From positions 62,001-126,000 of the forward strand of contig CAWGEV010000005.1 in the NCBI GenBank assembly GCA_963821705.1: a stretch of DNA of 64,000 nucleotides, in the 5' to 3' direction. Made by a program: the position numbers and the translations under genes. The DNA comes from DASUPK01 sp963821705. Its GTDB lineage: Bacteria; Actinomycetota; Thermoleophilia; Solirubrobacterales; 70-9. The notes beneath the pieces were generated by a model. The model worked only from the letters and a program-made list of their open reading frames with translations, did not search any database and was not told where the DNA came from. Below are positions 25,521 through 33,576 of the stretch, piece by piece. Each line of letters opens with the position of its first letter. Position 1 is the stretch's first letter.

Positions 25521-25970
25521 TCAGGGCCCGGGAGGCCCCGGGTAGATCGTCTTCGTATCGGACGCCTGGAACTTGCAGACCACCTTCACGCCCGCGTGCC
25601 TGCTCTTCAGAGTTCTCGTCGGCGAGTGGGCGGAGAAGGTCGCGAAGTCGTACGCCGGGTTCGGCAGCACGTCGTGCAGTATCTCCCAGTTGCCCTGGGC
25701 GTCCGCCCTGCCGCTCGCCACCACGGTCGCATCGGCGCTCTCGTAGGCAGGCCGGAAGTTGAGCGTCACCACTGCACCGCTGACACACCGGGGGTTCGCG
25801 GAGCTGACCACGCCCGAGAAGCGGTCAGGACCGGTCGCGTTCTGCTCGAAGTTCATCGTCACCGCCCCGTGGAACTTCTGCTTCTTGGCGTGGGCGATGG
25901 AGGGTGCGACAGCAAGGATCAACGCGGAGCTGAGCAGGGCGACGGACGCCAGATTCCTGAGTCGGGACAC
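25521..25970 (-). CDS. Secreted protein of unknown function
   Basis: 149 aa. Clear signal peptide (MSRLRNLASVALLSSALILAVAPSIAHA), then a lysine pair and a beta-rich domain: KFHGAVTMNFEQNATGPDRFSGVVSSANPRCVSGAVVTLNF..., with two cysteines (PRCVSG, VVCKF) probably disulfide-bonded. The pattern F-x-G-x-V-x-S-x(4)-C recurs in a gene relic at 27896-28010. Ends KTIYPGPPGP. Sits alone between the IS30 element and the propeller gene. No named family recognised. Confidence 0.7.
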   Translation of the reverse strand: MSRLRNLASVALLSSALILAVAPSIAHAKKQKFHGAVTMNFEQNATGPDRFSGVVSSANPRCVSGAVVTLNFRPAYESADATVVASGRADAQGNWEILHDVLPNPAYDFATFSAHSPTRTLKSRHAGVKVVCKFQASDTKTIYPGPPGP

Positions 25971-26046
25971 GATCTTCTCTCCGGGCTTCGAACCGCGACC
26001 CCCCTTCGTACTTCAAGCTAACAGGCGTTGGGCATGTCGTCGATTC

Positions 26047-27639
26047 CTAGACCGGCAGCAGGTTCGCCTTCTTCTTGCACTTCGAGCGCGCCCTCCCGTG
26101 TTTCTTCTTGCACTTATTGAGCGCCGCAGCGCGCTGTCCCGTGGGCGTGGCCGCGGGAGGCGTGACCACGGGGGGCGGCACAACCGGGTCGGCGAACTTC
26201 TGGATCCGGTTGCTGCCTGCGTCGGCGACGTAGAGGTCGCCAGCCGAGTCGGTGGCGAGGCTCGGAGGGAGGTTGAACTCGCCGCCCTCGGCGGGACCCA
26301 CGTGGGTGCCGATCTTGCAGGTATCGCCACTGGCTCCGACGCAGATCTCGAAACCGGTGCCGGTGTTGTCCGGCCCGGCGCCGGCGACGTCCTCGCCCCA
26401 GGCCCGTTGGAAGTTGCCCGAGGAGTCGAACTTCTGGATCCTGTTGTTGAATCTGTCCGCGACGTAGACATTGCCCGCCGCGTCGGTGGCTGCGCCGAAG
26501 GGCTCGTTCATCTCGCCGCCCAGCCCCCCGGAGGTCCCCGCCTTGCACGTGTTGACCCCGGCGACGCAGACCTCGAAACCGGTGCCCCCGCCAACGGTGA
26601 CGTCCTTGCCCCAGGCGCGCAGGGGACTCCCCGCCGAGTCGAACTCCTGAATCCGGTTGTTGGTCGCGTCGGCGACGTAGGTGTTTCCCGCAGCGTCGGC
26701 GGCCAGCCCCCTGGGGTCAGCGAGCTCGCCGCTAAGGCTTCCGGTGTAGTCGCCCACCTGGCAGGCGTCGCCATTGGCTGGGACGCAGATCTCGAAGCCG
26801 GTGCCGGTGTCGTCCGTGGACCCGGGGGCGTCGACGTTCTTGCCCCACGCTCGCTGGAAGCTGCCCGAGGAGCTGAACTTGTCGATCCGAGTGTTGCCGC
26901 CGGAGGCCTCGTAGACGTTTCCCGCCCCGTCGGTGGCGACCCCCTGGGGATAGTCGACGGCGCCGCCCACTCCGCTGCTGATGCCCGCCTTGCAGGTGTC
27001 GACCCCGGCGACGCAGATCTCGGGGCCGGTGCCGGCGTTGTCGGGACCGGTCGCGACTACGTCCTGCCCCCAGGCGCGCAGGAAGTCGCCCGAGGAGTCG
27101 AACTTCTGGATCCGGTTGTTACTAGCGTCGGCGACGTAGACGTTGCCCGCCGCGTCGGTGGCGGGGCCTTGGGGGGCGCTGAGCTCGCCGCCGAGCCCGG
27201 TGCTGGGCGCCGCGGCCTGACAGGTGTCGCCGTTGGCTGCGATGCAAATCTCGAAACCGGTGCCGGTGTCGTCCGGCCCGCTCAAGACCACGTCCTTGCC
27301 CCAGGCTCTGAGGAAGTTCCCCGAGGAATCGAACTTCTGGATCCGGTTGCTGCCTGCGTCGGCGACGTAAACGTTGCCCGCCGCATCGGTGGCGGCACCC
27401 CAGGGGGAGTTCAGTTCGCCGCCGAGCGCCGTGGAGGCGTCGCCCACCTGGCAGTTGGCCGCCACCGTGCAGATCTCAAAGCCGGTGCCCCCGCCCACGG
27501 TGACGTCCTTGCCCCAGGCCCGGTCCCAGGTTCCCGAGGAGGCTTGCGCCGGGACGGCGAGTGCCGCGAGGCAGATCAGCGGCAGCAGGCAGCCGAATGC
27601 GTTGGCCAGCTTCCGGGCGCTTGGGTGCTCAATCTCCAC
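26047..27639 (-). CDS. Secreted six-bladed NHL-type beta-propeller with basic two-cysteine C-terminal tail
   Basis: 530 aa. Signal peptide to about residue 33 (AVPAQA). Six blades of 65-80 residues each contain an NHL-like core (GVATD.AGNVYVAD..NNRIQKFDSSG) followed by an inter-blade insertion with one cysteine pair, G-F-E-I-C-x(6-8)-C, so 12 cysteines in six regular pairs. After a Pro-rich linker (VVPPPVVTPPAATP) comes the tail PTGQRAAAL.KCKKKH...KCKKKA..LPV, identical in plan to those at 32382 and 34925. NHL propellers bind proteins, RNA or sugars; ligand unknown. Stop TAG 26047-26049. Confidence 0.85.
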   Translation of the reverse strand: MEIEHPSARKLANAFGCLLPLICLAALAVPAQASSGTWDRAWGKDVTVGGGTGFEICTVAANCQVGDASTALGGELNSPWGAATDAAGNVYVADAGSNRIQKFDSSGNFLRAWGKDVVLSGPDDTGTGFEICIAANGDTCQAAAPSTGLGGELSAPQGPATDAAGNVYVADASNNRIQKFDSSGDFLRAWGQDVVATGPDNAGTGPEICVAGVDTCKAGISSGVGGAVDYPQGVATDGAGNVYEASGGNTRIDKFSSSGSFQRAWGKNVDAPGSTDDTGTGFEICVPANGDACQVGDYTGSLSGELADPRGLAADAAGNTYVADATNNRIQEFDSAGSPLRAWGKDVTVGGGTGFEVCVAGVNTCKAGTSGGLGGEMNEPFGAATDAAGNVYVADRFNNRIQKFDSSGNFQRAWGEDVAGAGPDNTGTGFEICVGASGDTCKIGTHVGPAEGGEFNLPPSLATDSAGDLYVADAGSNRIQKFADPVVPPPVVTPPAATPTGQRAAALNKCKKKHGRARSKCKKKANLLPV

Positions 27640-28002
27640 GTGGACCTTCCCTCCAGCCGCGAGCGAACGCGGTCAGCTTCGCCTCTCCTCCATGGCTGGG
27701 ATCCCTCCCCGTACGCTCGCCGAGACTGAGTGAACAGGGCGGCGCGCAACTGGTTCAGCAGCGGCGGATGGCCTTGTGCGAAGCGATACTACTTTCTTGG
27801 ACGTAAGTGCGTGCGGGCGTGACCAGCGCTTGACAGCCGGCCCTTCTTCATAGAGACGAGAGGCGGCGCTTTGCATGAGAAGCGGCTACCGGGTCCTAGC
27901 CTCTGCCGCGTTGAGCGGTGAACGTGTACTTCGCGTTGCACTGCGGCGCGATCGCGAGCACCGAGCTGACCTGACCCTTCACCTGGCCGCGCTTCGGTCG
28001 GT
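27640..28002. other. Intergenic region with a family A repeat and a gene relic
   Basis: 363 bp without an intact gene. Holds the propeller promoter region, one family A copy (27861-27892) and a minus-strand coding relic (27896 to about 28010). Nothing else recognised. Confidence 0.6.
27861..27892 (+). repeat. Family A structured repeat
   Basis: GGCGGCGCTTTGCATGAGAA followed by GCGGCTACCGG: the GGCGCTTTG block, GAGAAGCGGCTA block and TTGCAT are all present, but the closing CCGCTT arm is degraded. Confidence 0.6.
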
Positions 28003-28010
28003 CTAGGTAG
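27896..28010 (-). pseudogene. 3' relic of a secreted-protein gene
   Basis: Minus-strand frame ending at TAG 27896-27898 reads RGQVKGQVSSVLAIAPQC, NAKYTFTAQRGRG: the G-x-V-x-S-x(n)-C pattern resembles the protein at 25521-25970 (FSGVVSSANPRC). No start or signal peptide is attached, and the deazaflavin-reductase stop overlaps its upstream part. Confidence 0.4.
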
Positions 28011-28419
28011 GCGTCAAGACCATCACTGGGATAAGGCGCTCGAGCTGCTTCTGGTATTCGGCGAACTGCGGGACACGCTCGGCCTGCATGCGGAAGAGGC
28101 GCTCGCGTTCCTCACCGGTCGCCTCGCCGGCAACGACATCGATCGTCTCGGTCCCGACCTCGATCGTGGCGTTGGGGTGGGTCTTGAGGTTGTGGTACCA
28201 GTCGGGATTCGTCGGCGCTCCGCCCTTTGAGGCGAATACGACATAGCGCCCGCCGTCGCTCAGGTAGGCGAGCGGGTTGATGCGACTCTTGCCCGACTTC
28301 GCACCGGTGTGGTGCAACAACAGCAGTGTGGTCCCCTCGAACCTGCCGCCGACGCGACCTTGATTCGCGCGGAATTCCTCGATGATCTGGTCGTTGAAGT
28401 CCGCGGGCGACGTGGACAT
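28003..28419 (-). CDS. Deazaflavin (F420)-dependent nitroreductase family protein
   Basis: 138 aa, start ATG 28419 with AGGAG nine bases upstream. The split-barrel family motif is clear: LLLLHHTGAKSGKSRINPLAYLSDGGRYVVFASKGGAPTNPDWYHNLKTHP, then EVGTETIDVVAGEATGEERERLF. Relatives in actinobacteria (Ddn/Rv3547 group) use F420H2 to reduce nitro or quinone compounds. Divergent from the glyoxalase-like gene at 28515, with 95 bp between. Whether this organism makes F420 cannot be seen here, though an LLM-class gene lies at 63.3 kb. Confidence 0.88.
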   Translation of the reverse strand: MSTSPADFNDQIIEEFRANQGRVGGRFEGTTLLLLHHTGAKSGKSRINPLAYLSDGGRYVVFASKGGAPTNPDWYHNLKTHPNATIEVGTETIDVVAGEATGEERERLFRMQAERVPQFAEYQKQLERLIPVMVLTPT

Positions 28420-28514
28420 CGTGCTCCTGAGTGTACGGTCGGCGAACCTGGTCGCAGCCTCGTTCGGCCCCCAAGCGGACCGGCAGCGGTTGCGGGCGAG
28501 ATACTGCGCGGACG

Positions 28515-29165
28515 ATGTCCCGCGAGAACCTGGAGATCGATCATGTACTGATCGCCGTGGCCGACTTGGCAGATGTCGCGCGCGAGATCGAAGCGCGCTA
28601 CGGCCTGGCATCGGTCGAGGGTGGCCGTCACCCTGGCTGGGGAACGGCCAACCGAATCGTGCCGCTTGGCGAGACCTACCTCGAGTTGATCGCGGTTGTC
28701 GACGAAGCCGAGGCCGCAGGGAGCCCGTTTGGAAGCTGGGTCGCCCGTGCGCATCCCGCCCCTGCCCGGCCGCTTGGCTGGGCGGTTCGCACGCCCAGAA
28801 TCGACGACGTCGCGCGTCGGCTCGGTCTGGTGGTGAGCGCCAACTCGAGAGCCACTGAGAATGGCCAACTTCTGCGTTGGCGAGTCGCCGGTATCGAACA
28901 GGTTGCAGCGGATCCCTCGCTTCCCATCTTCGTCGAGTGGGGGCATGGGACGCCGCATCCGGGCCAGGCCCTGATCAGCCACCCCGCTGGACCCATGAAG
29001 ATCACAAGGCTGTGGCTGGACGGTGACGCCGACCGCCTCGACGCCTGGCTCGATACTCACGATCTGCCGATCGCCGTGCGACCAGGAAGACCTGCTCTCA
29101 CGAAGATCCTCCTCGCAGGAGCCACACAGGAGATCGTTCTCGAATCCCGCGGGCTTTCGGAGTAG
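28515..29165 (+). CDS. Glyoxalase-like (VOC superfamily) domain protein
   Basis: 216 aa, start ATG 28515. IDHVLIAVADLADVAREIEARYGLASVEGGRHPGWGTANRIVPLGETYLELIAVVD is the N-terminal half of the glyoxalase-like family; the second half has LPIFVEWGHGTPHPG and a final TKILLAGATQEIVLES. Start has no Shine-Dalgarno, but GAGATACT lies about 15 bases upstream, a possible -10 for a short-leader message. Substrate unknown. Confidence 0.75.
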   Translation: MSRENLEIDHVLIAVADLADVAREIEARYGLASVEGGRHPGWGTANRIVPLGETYLELIAVVDEAEAAGSPFGSWVARAHPAPARPLGWAVRTPRIDDVARRLGLVVSANSRATENGQLLRWRVAGIEQVAADPSLPIFVEWGHGTPHPGQALISHPAGPMKITRLWLDGDADRLDAWLDTHDLPIAVRPGRPALTKILLAGATQEIVLESRGLSE

Positions 29166-29208
29166 CGCTCAGGACGAGAAGCGGCTATCCGCTTGCATGG
29201 AATGCAGG
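29164..29208 (+). repeat. Family A structured repeat, near-complete
   Basis: GACGAGAAGCGG-CTAT-CCGCTT (hairpin AAGCGG/CCGCTT) followed by TGCAT-GGA-ATGCA (second hairpin). Immediately downstream of the glyoxalase-like gene. Confidence 0.85.
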
Positions 29209-29531
29209 TCCGCTCGATGCGCGCCTCTTTTTCGCGCAAGGCAGGAGCAACTCCGCAGGGCCGCAGGAGTGCTGCTCCGAATAGAAGAGAGCACTCCTGG
29301 GGCGCCCGCGCTTACTCGCCCTGGGCTACCGCGTTCGAGCGTGACGCATCAACCGGCCAACCCTAACCGTGTGCAAGCTTCGGCAAAGCTTCGGTCCATG
29401 CGAAGCGCTGCTTTCGGTGCCCAGGAGCAGCTCCGATCACGAACGGTGTCGTGACTCCTCCCGCGTGCCGCCAGCACTGATCGAGGGCGTCGACTGACCG
29501 CCGCTCACTTCCCTTTTTCCGCAAAGCTGGA
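29209..29531. other. Intergenic region, nothing coding seen
   Basis: Short inverted segments (AGGAGTGCTGCTCC, GAGCACTCCT) are present, but no convincing frame, promoter or full family A copy. Confidence 0.5.
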
Positions 29532-30059
29532 CTATCGCTCCGCTGGTTCGACCGTCTCGGGGCGGGCGCTCCCCGTGTCCGCCTCGCCTCGGCGAAGCAG
29601 ATAGATCGCGGCGCCGAAGGCCAGTGCGAGCCCGGCGAGCACCCCGAGCTCGAGCAGGAAGTTATGGAGCTGCTGGCCGGAAGGTATCTGCTCGACCTTG
29701 GCGGTGATCACCACGACGCGCCGGACGACGGCGATCAACCCGATCAGAAGAAAGGGCTCGGCGTGAATCTCACCCTCATAGAGCACCAGCGCCAGCGTGT
29801 GGAGGAGCTCGGCGACGATCAAGAGGAGCAGGACCCGGTCGAGCACCTGGAGCCCGATCAGGACGGCATCGTCGTTCGCGTCGATGCCTTTGATGACGCC
29901 GTCGACCGTGCCGACGATCACGAGGATCCCCGCGGCGGCGAGCAGGACACCCACGGCGATGTAGATGGCCTCCTGCACCCAGCCGATGCCCCCGGTGACC
30001 GCCTCGGACCGAGAAGGAAACCTGATGCGCGACCGTGATGTCGGGGACGGGTCGGCCAT
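29532..30059 (-). CDS. PsiE-like (phosphate-starvation-inducible E) membrane protein
   Basis: 175 aa with four transmembrane helices: AIYIAVGVLLAAAGILVIVG, LQVLDRVLLLLIVAELLHTLALVL, EPFLLIGLIAVVRRVVVIT, and ELGVLAGLALAFGAAIYLL. The EPFLLIGLIAVVRRVVVITA segment is the PsiE family signature. Function unclear even in E. coli; name comes from phosphate-starvation induction. The cytoplasmic N-terminus is basic and Ser-rich. Isolated transcription unit. Confidence 0.8.
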   Translation of the reverse strand: MADPSPTSRSRIRFPSRSEAVTGGIGWVQEAIYIAVGVLLAAAGILVIVGTVDGVIKGIDANDDAVLIGLQVLDRVLLLLIVAELLHTLALVLYEGEIHAEPFLLIGLIAVVRRVVVITAKVEQIPSGQQLHNFLLELGVLAGLALAFGAAIYLLRRGEADTGSARPETVEPAER

Positions 30060-30307
30060 TCCGACATTATCCGCGCATCGACTGGGGTTCTGCGGAGTTC
30101 AGGCGCGCCGGCCGCCGATACTCGCCCGCCCGGCGCGGGCGTCTCCTCGCCCCGTGACCCACTTCGCGGGACAGCGCAAGGGTGCCTGCTCCTCGCGCAG
30201 AGCGAGAGTGCACCCCGCGGAGCGCAGGTGACCATTCCGAACAGGGGTTACGCATCCGCGACAGTCGTGACCTGGACGTGAGGACTCGAGCGTGAGAGAG
30301 TCGCCTA

Positions 30308-31204
30308 ATGGAGCAACCGAAGGTGAAATCTCAGGCGAGGAGGAAGAGCGCCAGGCGTCACGTCGCCCTTCTCCTGCTCGCCTCCGCGTCGCTGCTCATC
30401 GGCGTGGGAAGCGCCCGAGCAGCGGTCGTGACGGTCGGGAGTCCGCTCACCGCGTCGTTCCCGTTTCCCGGGAGCTTCGGAGTGGTGACCGCCACAAATC
30501 TCGTGCTGCCAGAGCCTGGCGCGAATGTGACCTCGCCGGTAAGCGGGACCATCGTCCGCTGGCGGCTATCGGGGGCCAGCGGCGGTCCGTTCCGTCTCAG
30601 GGTCCTGACACCAAGCGGCGGCACGACATTCACAGGCGGGGGCACAAGCGAGCCTCGGACTCCTTCCAGTACCGCGACCGAGTCGTTTACGACCAACCTC
30701 CCGATCAGCGCCGGCCAGCAGGTCGGGCTGGATCTGTCCGACCCGTCCGACTCGGTGGGGATCCAAAGCTCCGCCGGCTTGGGCGCGCGCTTTGGGTTCT
30801 GGGGCCCGCCGCCGCTGGCGCAGGGTGAGACTCAGATGTTCCTAACTGGCGCTTCCGATGAGGAACTCGGCTTCAACGCCGACGTGAGCCCCACCAACAC
30901 CTTCGGCATGGGCGCGGTCACCCCGAACAAGAAGAAAGGCACCGCGACCGTTGACGTCGACGTTCCCAACCCGGGCGAGCTGACCGGGTCGGGCAACGGC
31001 GCCAAGATCGCCCGGGCCGCTGGAGCCGAGACCAGCAAGGCGGTGAGCCCGGGAAAGGTGCAGTTGCTGATCAAGGCAATCGGAAAGAAGAAGCGCAAGT
31101 TGAACAAGACCGGGAAAGCGAAACTCCAGGTCGCGGTCACCTACACGCCCGCTGGCGGCGACCCCAGCACGCAGTCACTGAAGCTGAAGCTGAAAAAGCT
31201 CTAG
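30308..31204 (+). CDS. Secreted beta-sandwich protein, paralogue of the gene at 37750
   Basis: 298 aa, start ATG 30308. Basic n-region and signal peptide (HVALLLLASASLLIGVGSARA). The first domain has VTSPVSGTIVRWRLSGASGGPFRLRVL...RTPSSTATESFTTNLPISAGQQVGLDL, which aligns with the protein at 37750-38763 (VPSSGTLTAWRF..., RPSSTQNLYQFNVSVPVIGGERLGLEV). A second domain starts near residue 210 (GTATVDVDVPNPGEL) and the protein ends in lysine-rich strands (LKLKLKKL). Function unknown; surface or exported role inferred. A weak hairpin, GCGGT/ACCGC (31204-31218), overlaps the stop. Confidence 0.7.
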   Translation: MEQPKVKSQARRKSARRHVALLLLASASLLIGVGSARAAVVTVGSPLTASFPFPGSFGVVTATNLVLPEPGANVTSPVSGTIVRWRLSGASGGPFRLRVLTPSGGTTFTGGGTSEPRTPSSTATESFTTNLPISAGQQVGLDLSDPSDSVGIQSSAGLGARFGFWGPPPLAQGETQMFLTGASDEELGFNADVSPTNTFGMGAVTPNKKKGTATVDVDVPNPGELTGSGNGAKIARAAGAETSKAVSPGKVQLLIKAIGKKKRKLNKTGKAKLQVAVTYTPAGGDPSTQSLKLKLKKL

Positions 31205-31656
31205 CGGTCACAAACCGCGGGAGCTTGGCCCATCCCTTTCGCCGTTCAGCTGCAATGACTGGGGTCGCGAGCTATCGCCGCGCACTCCTCTTTCTCGCGC
31301 GAAGGAGGCACGGTTCAGCGAAACAGCTCGGCTACCCGTTGTCGTCCAACGCGGTGGTGCTGAAAGCGCGGCGGTTGGCGATTTATGCACCGTATAGCGG
31401 GCAAAAAGCGCCAACTCCCCAGATCTCACCGCGCTGCAGGCACCAGTGCCTTCCATGAGGGAGGCGCCGGCGCCCCGCCCTCCGTCATGAGCCCCTTCGC
31501 GCGCGAAAGGAGGCGTGCTCGTGAGCCCATCCGGAGCCGTCGGCGACGAGGTAGACGGCTGCTCCGCCTATATTGCCTCTCGCAACCAAGACAAAGCCGG
31601 AGCTTGTGGGGGGAACAGCGCGTAGGGAGCTGGCACCGGCAGGACAAGGAGGTCCC
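31205..31656. other. Intergenic region upstream of a tailed secreted protein
   Basis: 452 bp. A hairpin GCGGT/ACCGC starts it. Holds one possible 34-codon frame with a strong ribosome binding site (31521-31625). No other feature recognised. Confidence 0.5.
31521..31625 (+). CDS. Possible 34-aa leader peptide
   Basis: GTG 31521 is preceded by AAAGGAGG (31506-31513), an excellent Shine-Dalgarno with 7-base spacing, and the frame ends at TAG 31623. The peptide (begins MSPSGAVGDEVDG) has no recognisable domain. It ends 31 bases before the next gene, so it could be a leader or a chance frame. Confidence 0.25.
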   Translation: MSPSGAVGDEVDGCSAYIASRNQDKAGACGGNSA

Positions 31657-32382
31657 ATGCCGGCGCGTATTCGCTCGACGTTCCCCTACGCCAACTCTGT
31701 TTCGACCAGTCGCCTTCGGATCGCTGTTCTAGCGACACTCTTCGCGGGTGTGGCCTGCGCAATAGCCCCGGCCGCAGCCCTCGCCCGGACGCTCGATCAG
31801 CAGCAACCCGACGGCAGCGGCCCGGACGTCGACATCTATTCAACCCAGAGCCTCGCCCAAACGTTCACGGCAGGCGTCAACGGCAAGGTCGACCAGGTCG
31901 ATCTGCACCTCGGAAAATTCGCCACCCCCTCGGCGGCTCTGAGCGTTGAGATCCGAAACGTTTCGGGGGGTCTTCCGGGCAGCATGGTCCTGGCCAGCCA
32001 CAGCGTTCCGGCCTCCAGCGTCCCCGACCACACTGCCTCCGCGTTCGTGCCGGTCAACTTCGCCACGCCCGCCTCCGTGTCGGCTGGGACTCAATACGCA
32101 ATAGTCGCCTACAGCTCAACCAGCCCAATCAGCAACACCTACTCCTGGAACGCGAGCTTGGCCTCGAACCCGTATGCGGGCGGGGTGGGGGTCTTCACTT
32201 CCACCTCTCCTCCCGCCGGCGGTTGGACGTCTCTCTCCGGAGACCTTGCGTTCAAGACCTACGTGACCCCTCCTGCAGGTCCCACCGGCCAGCGCGCCGC
32301 GGCGCTGGAGAAGTGCAAGAAGAAGCACTCGAAGAAGGCGCGGAAGAAGTGCAGGAAGAAGGCGAACCTTCTGCCGGTCTAG
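31657..32382 (+). CDS. Secreted beta-sandwich (choice-of-anchor-type) protein with basic two-cysteine C-terminal tail
   Basis: 241 aa, start ATG 31657 with perfect AAGGAGG at 31646-31652. Signal peptide (LRIAVLATLFAGVACAIAPAAALA). Body: SLAQTFTAGVNGKVDQVDLHLGKFATPSAALSVEIRN, then VNFATPASVSAGTQYAIVAYSSTSPISNTYSWNAS, a pattern common in extracellular jelly-roll/choice-of-anchor domains. C-terminal tail PTGQRAAAL.KCKKKH...KCRKKA..LPV is shared with the proteins at 26047 and 34925 though the bodies are unrelated. Probably exported and retained at the cell surface (inferred). A degenerate family A repeat follows the stop. Confidence 0.8.
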   Translation: MPARIRSTFPYANSVSTSRLRIAVLATLFAGVACAIAPAAALARTLDQQQPDGSGPDVDIYSTQSLAQTFTAGVNGKVDQVDLHLGKFATPSAALSVEIRNVSGGLPGSMVLASHSVPASSVPDHTASAFVPVNFATPASVSAGTQYAIVAYSSTSPISNTYSWNASLASNPYAGGVGVFTSTSPPAGGWTSLSGDLAFKTYVTPPAGPTGQRAAALEKCKKKHSKKARKKCRKKANLLPV

Positions 32383-32400
32383 CGGGTCAGACGCGCGAAT

Positions 32401-32430
32401 CAGCCGCTTGGACCAGAAGCGGCGCTTCCG
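32401..32430 (+). repeat. Family A structured repeat, partial
   Basis: CAGCCGCTTGGACCAGAAGC followed by GGCGCTTCCG; shares AAGCGGCGCTT and the GCCGCTTGGAC block with the copies at 33519 and 34270. Confidence 0.6.
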
Positions 32431-32583
32431 ACCGCGCGCAGGCCCTCGAAGCGGCCGGGCTGGCAAGTGGTCCGAAATAGCCGCCATGCCGATAAGCGCA
32501 CTTGTCGGCGCCGTTTCGGGCCGTGGGCAGACTCGTAACCGGGCTTGCTCGACGCGTGACGGGCCGCAGCTAGTGCGGACCGG

Positions 32584-32790
32584 CTAGCGACGGGGCAATC
32601 GGACCGGCTGCCCGGAGGAAGGCACCGCAAAGAGCTGGGGTGAGACATTGGGAGTCTCGGCCGGCCGGGCGCTATACGTCCCCGCGGCCCTGGCGCAGGA
32701 CGCCACCGCCTTACCCGCAGAGCTCGCCTGGATCGCGTCCTCGACGCGATACCAGTGCTCGTCCATCTCCCTCTCGACCCGGAATTCCAT
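32584..32790 (-). CDS. Doubtful 68-aa ORF
   Basis: ATG 32790 begins MEFRVEREMDEHWYRVEDAIQ, an amphipathic start with codon choice like real genes here, but the rest (SARPAETPNVSPQLF...) is low-complexity, the ribosome binding site is weak, and no family is recognised. Confidence 0.3.
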   Translation of the reverse strand: MEFRVEREMDEHWYRVEDAIQASSAGKAVASCARAAGTYSARPAETPNVSPQLFAVPSSGQPVRLPRR

Positions 32791-32845
32791 TTCCGTGCTC
32801 GGATCATGACACCCAATGCTCTGCATTGGACCCGTGCTGCCCACG

Positions 32846-32887
32846 TAGCTGCTTTGCATGGAATGCAGCGGTTTTGAGCTGTAGCGG
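32846..32887 (+). repeat. Family A structured repeat
   Basis: AGCTGCTTTGCAT-GGA-ATGCAGCGGTT: conserved GCAT/ATGC hairpin here extended to CTGC..GCAG. The AAGCGG arm is missing. Confidence 0.7.
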
Positions 32888-33006
32888 CCCCCTGGGTCCT
32901 CGTGGGCCCGAATCCCACCCCCTCCGCTGCGGGCAGACTCCCTAAACTGGAAGTACGGGTCGAGCGTCCGTTCGACTAAAGCTGTGCGTCGCGTCTCCGA
33001 AGTTTG

Positions 33007-33022
33007 TTGCCTGATGGCAACC
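33007..33022 (+). promoter_or_regulatory. Hairpin in the cold-shock gene leader
   Basis: GTTGCC-TGAT-GGCAAC, perfect 6-bp stem with 4-base loop, about 40 bases before the cold-shock start. Could be an RNA thermosensor-like leader element or an operator; position suggests regulation, role unproven. Confidence 0.4.
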
Positions 33023-33062
33023 TCCTCGTTTACGCAGTGCACGTAGACGGAGAGGCAAAGAA

Positions 33063-33266
33063 ATGGCTACAGGCACCGTGAAATGGTTCAGCGACGACAA
33101 GGGCTTCGGATTCATCGTGCCCGATGAAGCTGGGAAGGACCTGTTCGTGCACCACAGCGCGATCCAGGGCGACGGATTCAAGTCGCTGGCGGAGGGCGCG
33201 AAGGTGAGCTACGACGAAGAACAGGGCCCCAAAGGCCCGGCGGCCGCAAACGTCCAGGCGCTCTAG
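33063..33266 (+). CDS. cspA: Cold-shock domain protein (CspA family)
   Basis: 67 aa, a single cold-shock domain. RNP1 KGFGFIVP (residues 13-20) and RNP2 LFVHHSAI (residues 27-34) bind single-stranded RNA/DNA. Begins MATGTVKWFSDD as in the family. GGAGAGG at 33049-33055 is the ribosome binding site. Acts as an RNA chaperone in this family. A small basic protein gene follows within 32 bases and is probably cotranscribed. It lies inside the accessory island, so it may be an extra copy. Confidence 0.96.
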   Translation: MATGTVKWFSDDKGFGFIVPDEAGKDLFVHHSAIQGDGFKSLAEGAKVSYDEEQGPKGPAAANVQAL

Positions 33267-33298
33267 GAATGGCTTCCAGCAACAAGAGGAAGACCACG

Positions 33299-33433
33299 AT
33301 GGCAAAGCTCAACCGTGAACGCAGGCGTCTCGAGAAGCGGCAGGAGAAGCAAGCCAAGAAGCTTGCCAGGAAGCAAGCGGCCGCCGATGAGCGAGCCCGA
33401 GGCACGCTGCCCGGCAACGACCCGGTGGGCTAG
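33299..33433 (+). CDS. Very basic 44-aa helical protein in the cold-shock operon
   Basis: ATG 33299 with GAGGA eight bases upstream; ATG 33269, two bases after cspA, would give 54 aa but lacks a ribosome binding site. Sequence MAKLNRERRRLEKRQEKQ, then AKKLARKQAAADERARGT, is almost entirely Lys/Arg/Glu/Gln/Ala and predicted to be one long helix; it ends LPGNDPVG. Likely binds nucleic acid, perhaps with the cold-shock protein (inferred from context and charge). Confidence 0.6.
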   Translation: MAKLNRERRRLEKRQEKQAKKLARKQAAADERARGTLPGNDPVG

Positions 33434-33518
33434 CTGTATTTCCTCACCACGTGGACGCGTCGCTGCGTGCTTGGCTGGAGAACCTGAAGCGCACCGCTGA
33501 GAGCGGTCAGCGAACTCA

Positions 33519-33576
33519 AGCAGCGGATAGCCGCTTTGGACGAAAAGCGGCGCGTTGCATGGAAAGCGGACGCTTC
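33519..33576 (+). repeat. Family A structured repeat
   Basis: AGCAGCGGATAGCCGCTTTGG (hairpin GCGG-ATA-CCGC with one base bulged), then GACGAAAAGCGGCGC and TTGCATGGAAAGCGG. The order of blocks matches other copies although the second hairpin has decayed (GCAT-GGA-AAGC). Confidence 0.7.

Larger units (their letters stand above)
32383..33062. other. Long intergenic region with hairpins, family A copies and one doubtful ORF
   Basis: 680 bp. Contains family A copies at 32401 and 32846, a perfect hairpin CCAATGC-TCT-GCATTGG (32813-32829), a possible small minus-strand gene (32584-32790), and the cold-shock leader with hairpin GTTGCC-TGAT-GGCAAC (33007-33022). Confidence 0.6.

Noticed and set aside
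26160..27520. Possible CRISPR-like array from regularly spaced repeats
   Set aside because: Spacing is 200-240 bp, repeats are in frame and degenerate, and they encode propeller blades. No CRISPR array or cas gene was seen anywhere.
25759..27729. Plus-strand 656-codon frame opposite the propeller gene
   Set aside because: Its regularity (repeated 'GDVDVARRVGG'-like units) is just the reverse reading of the propeller repeats; the minus strand has the signal peptide and blades.
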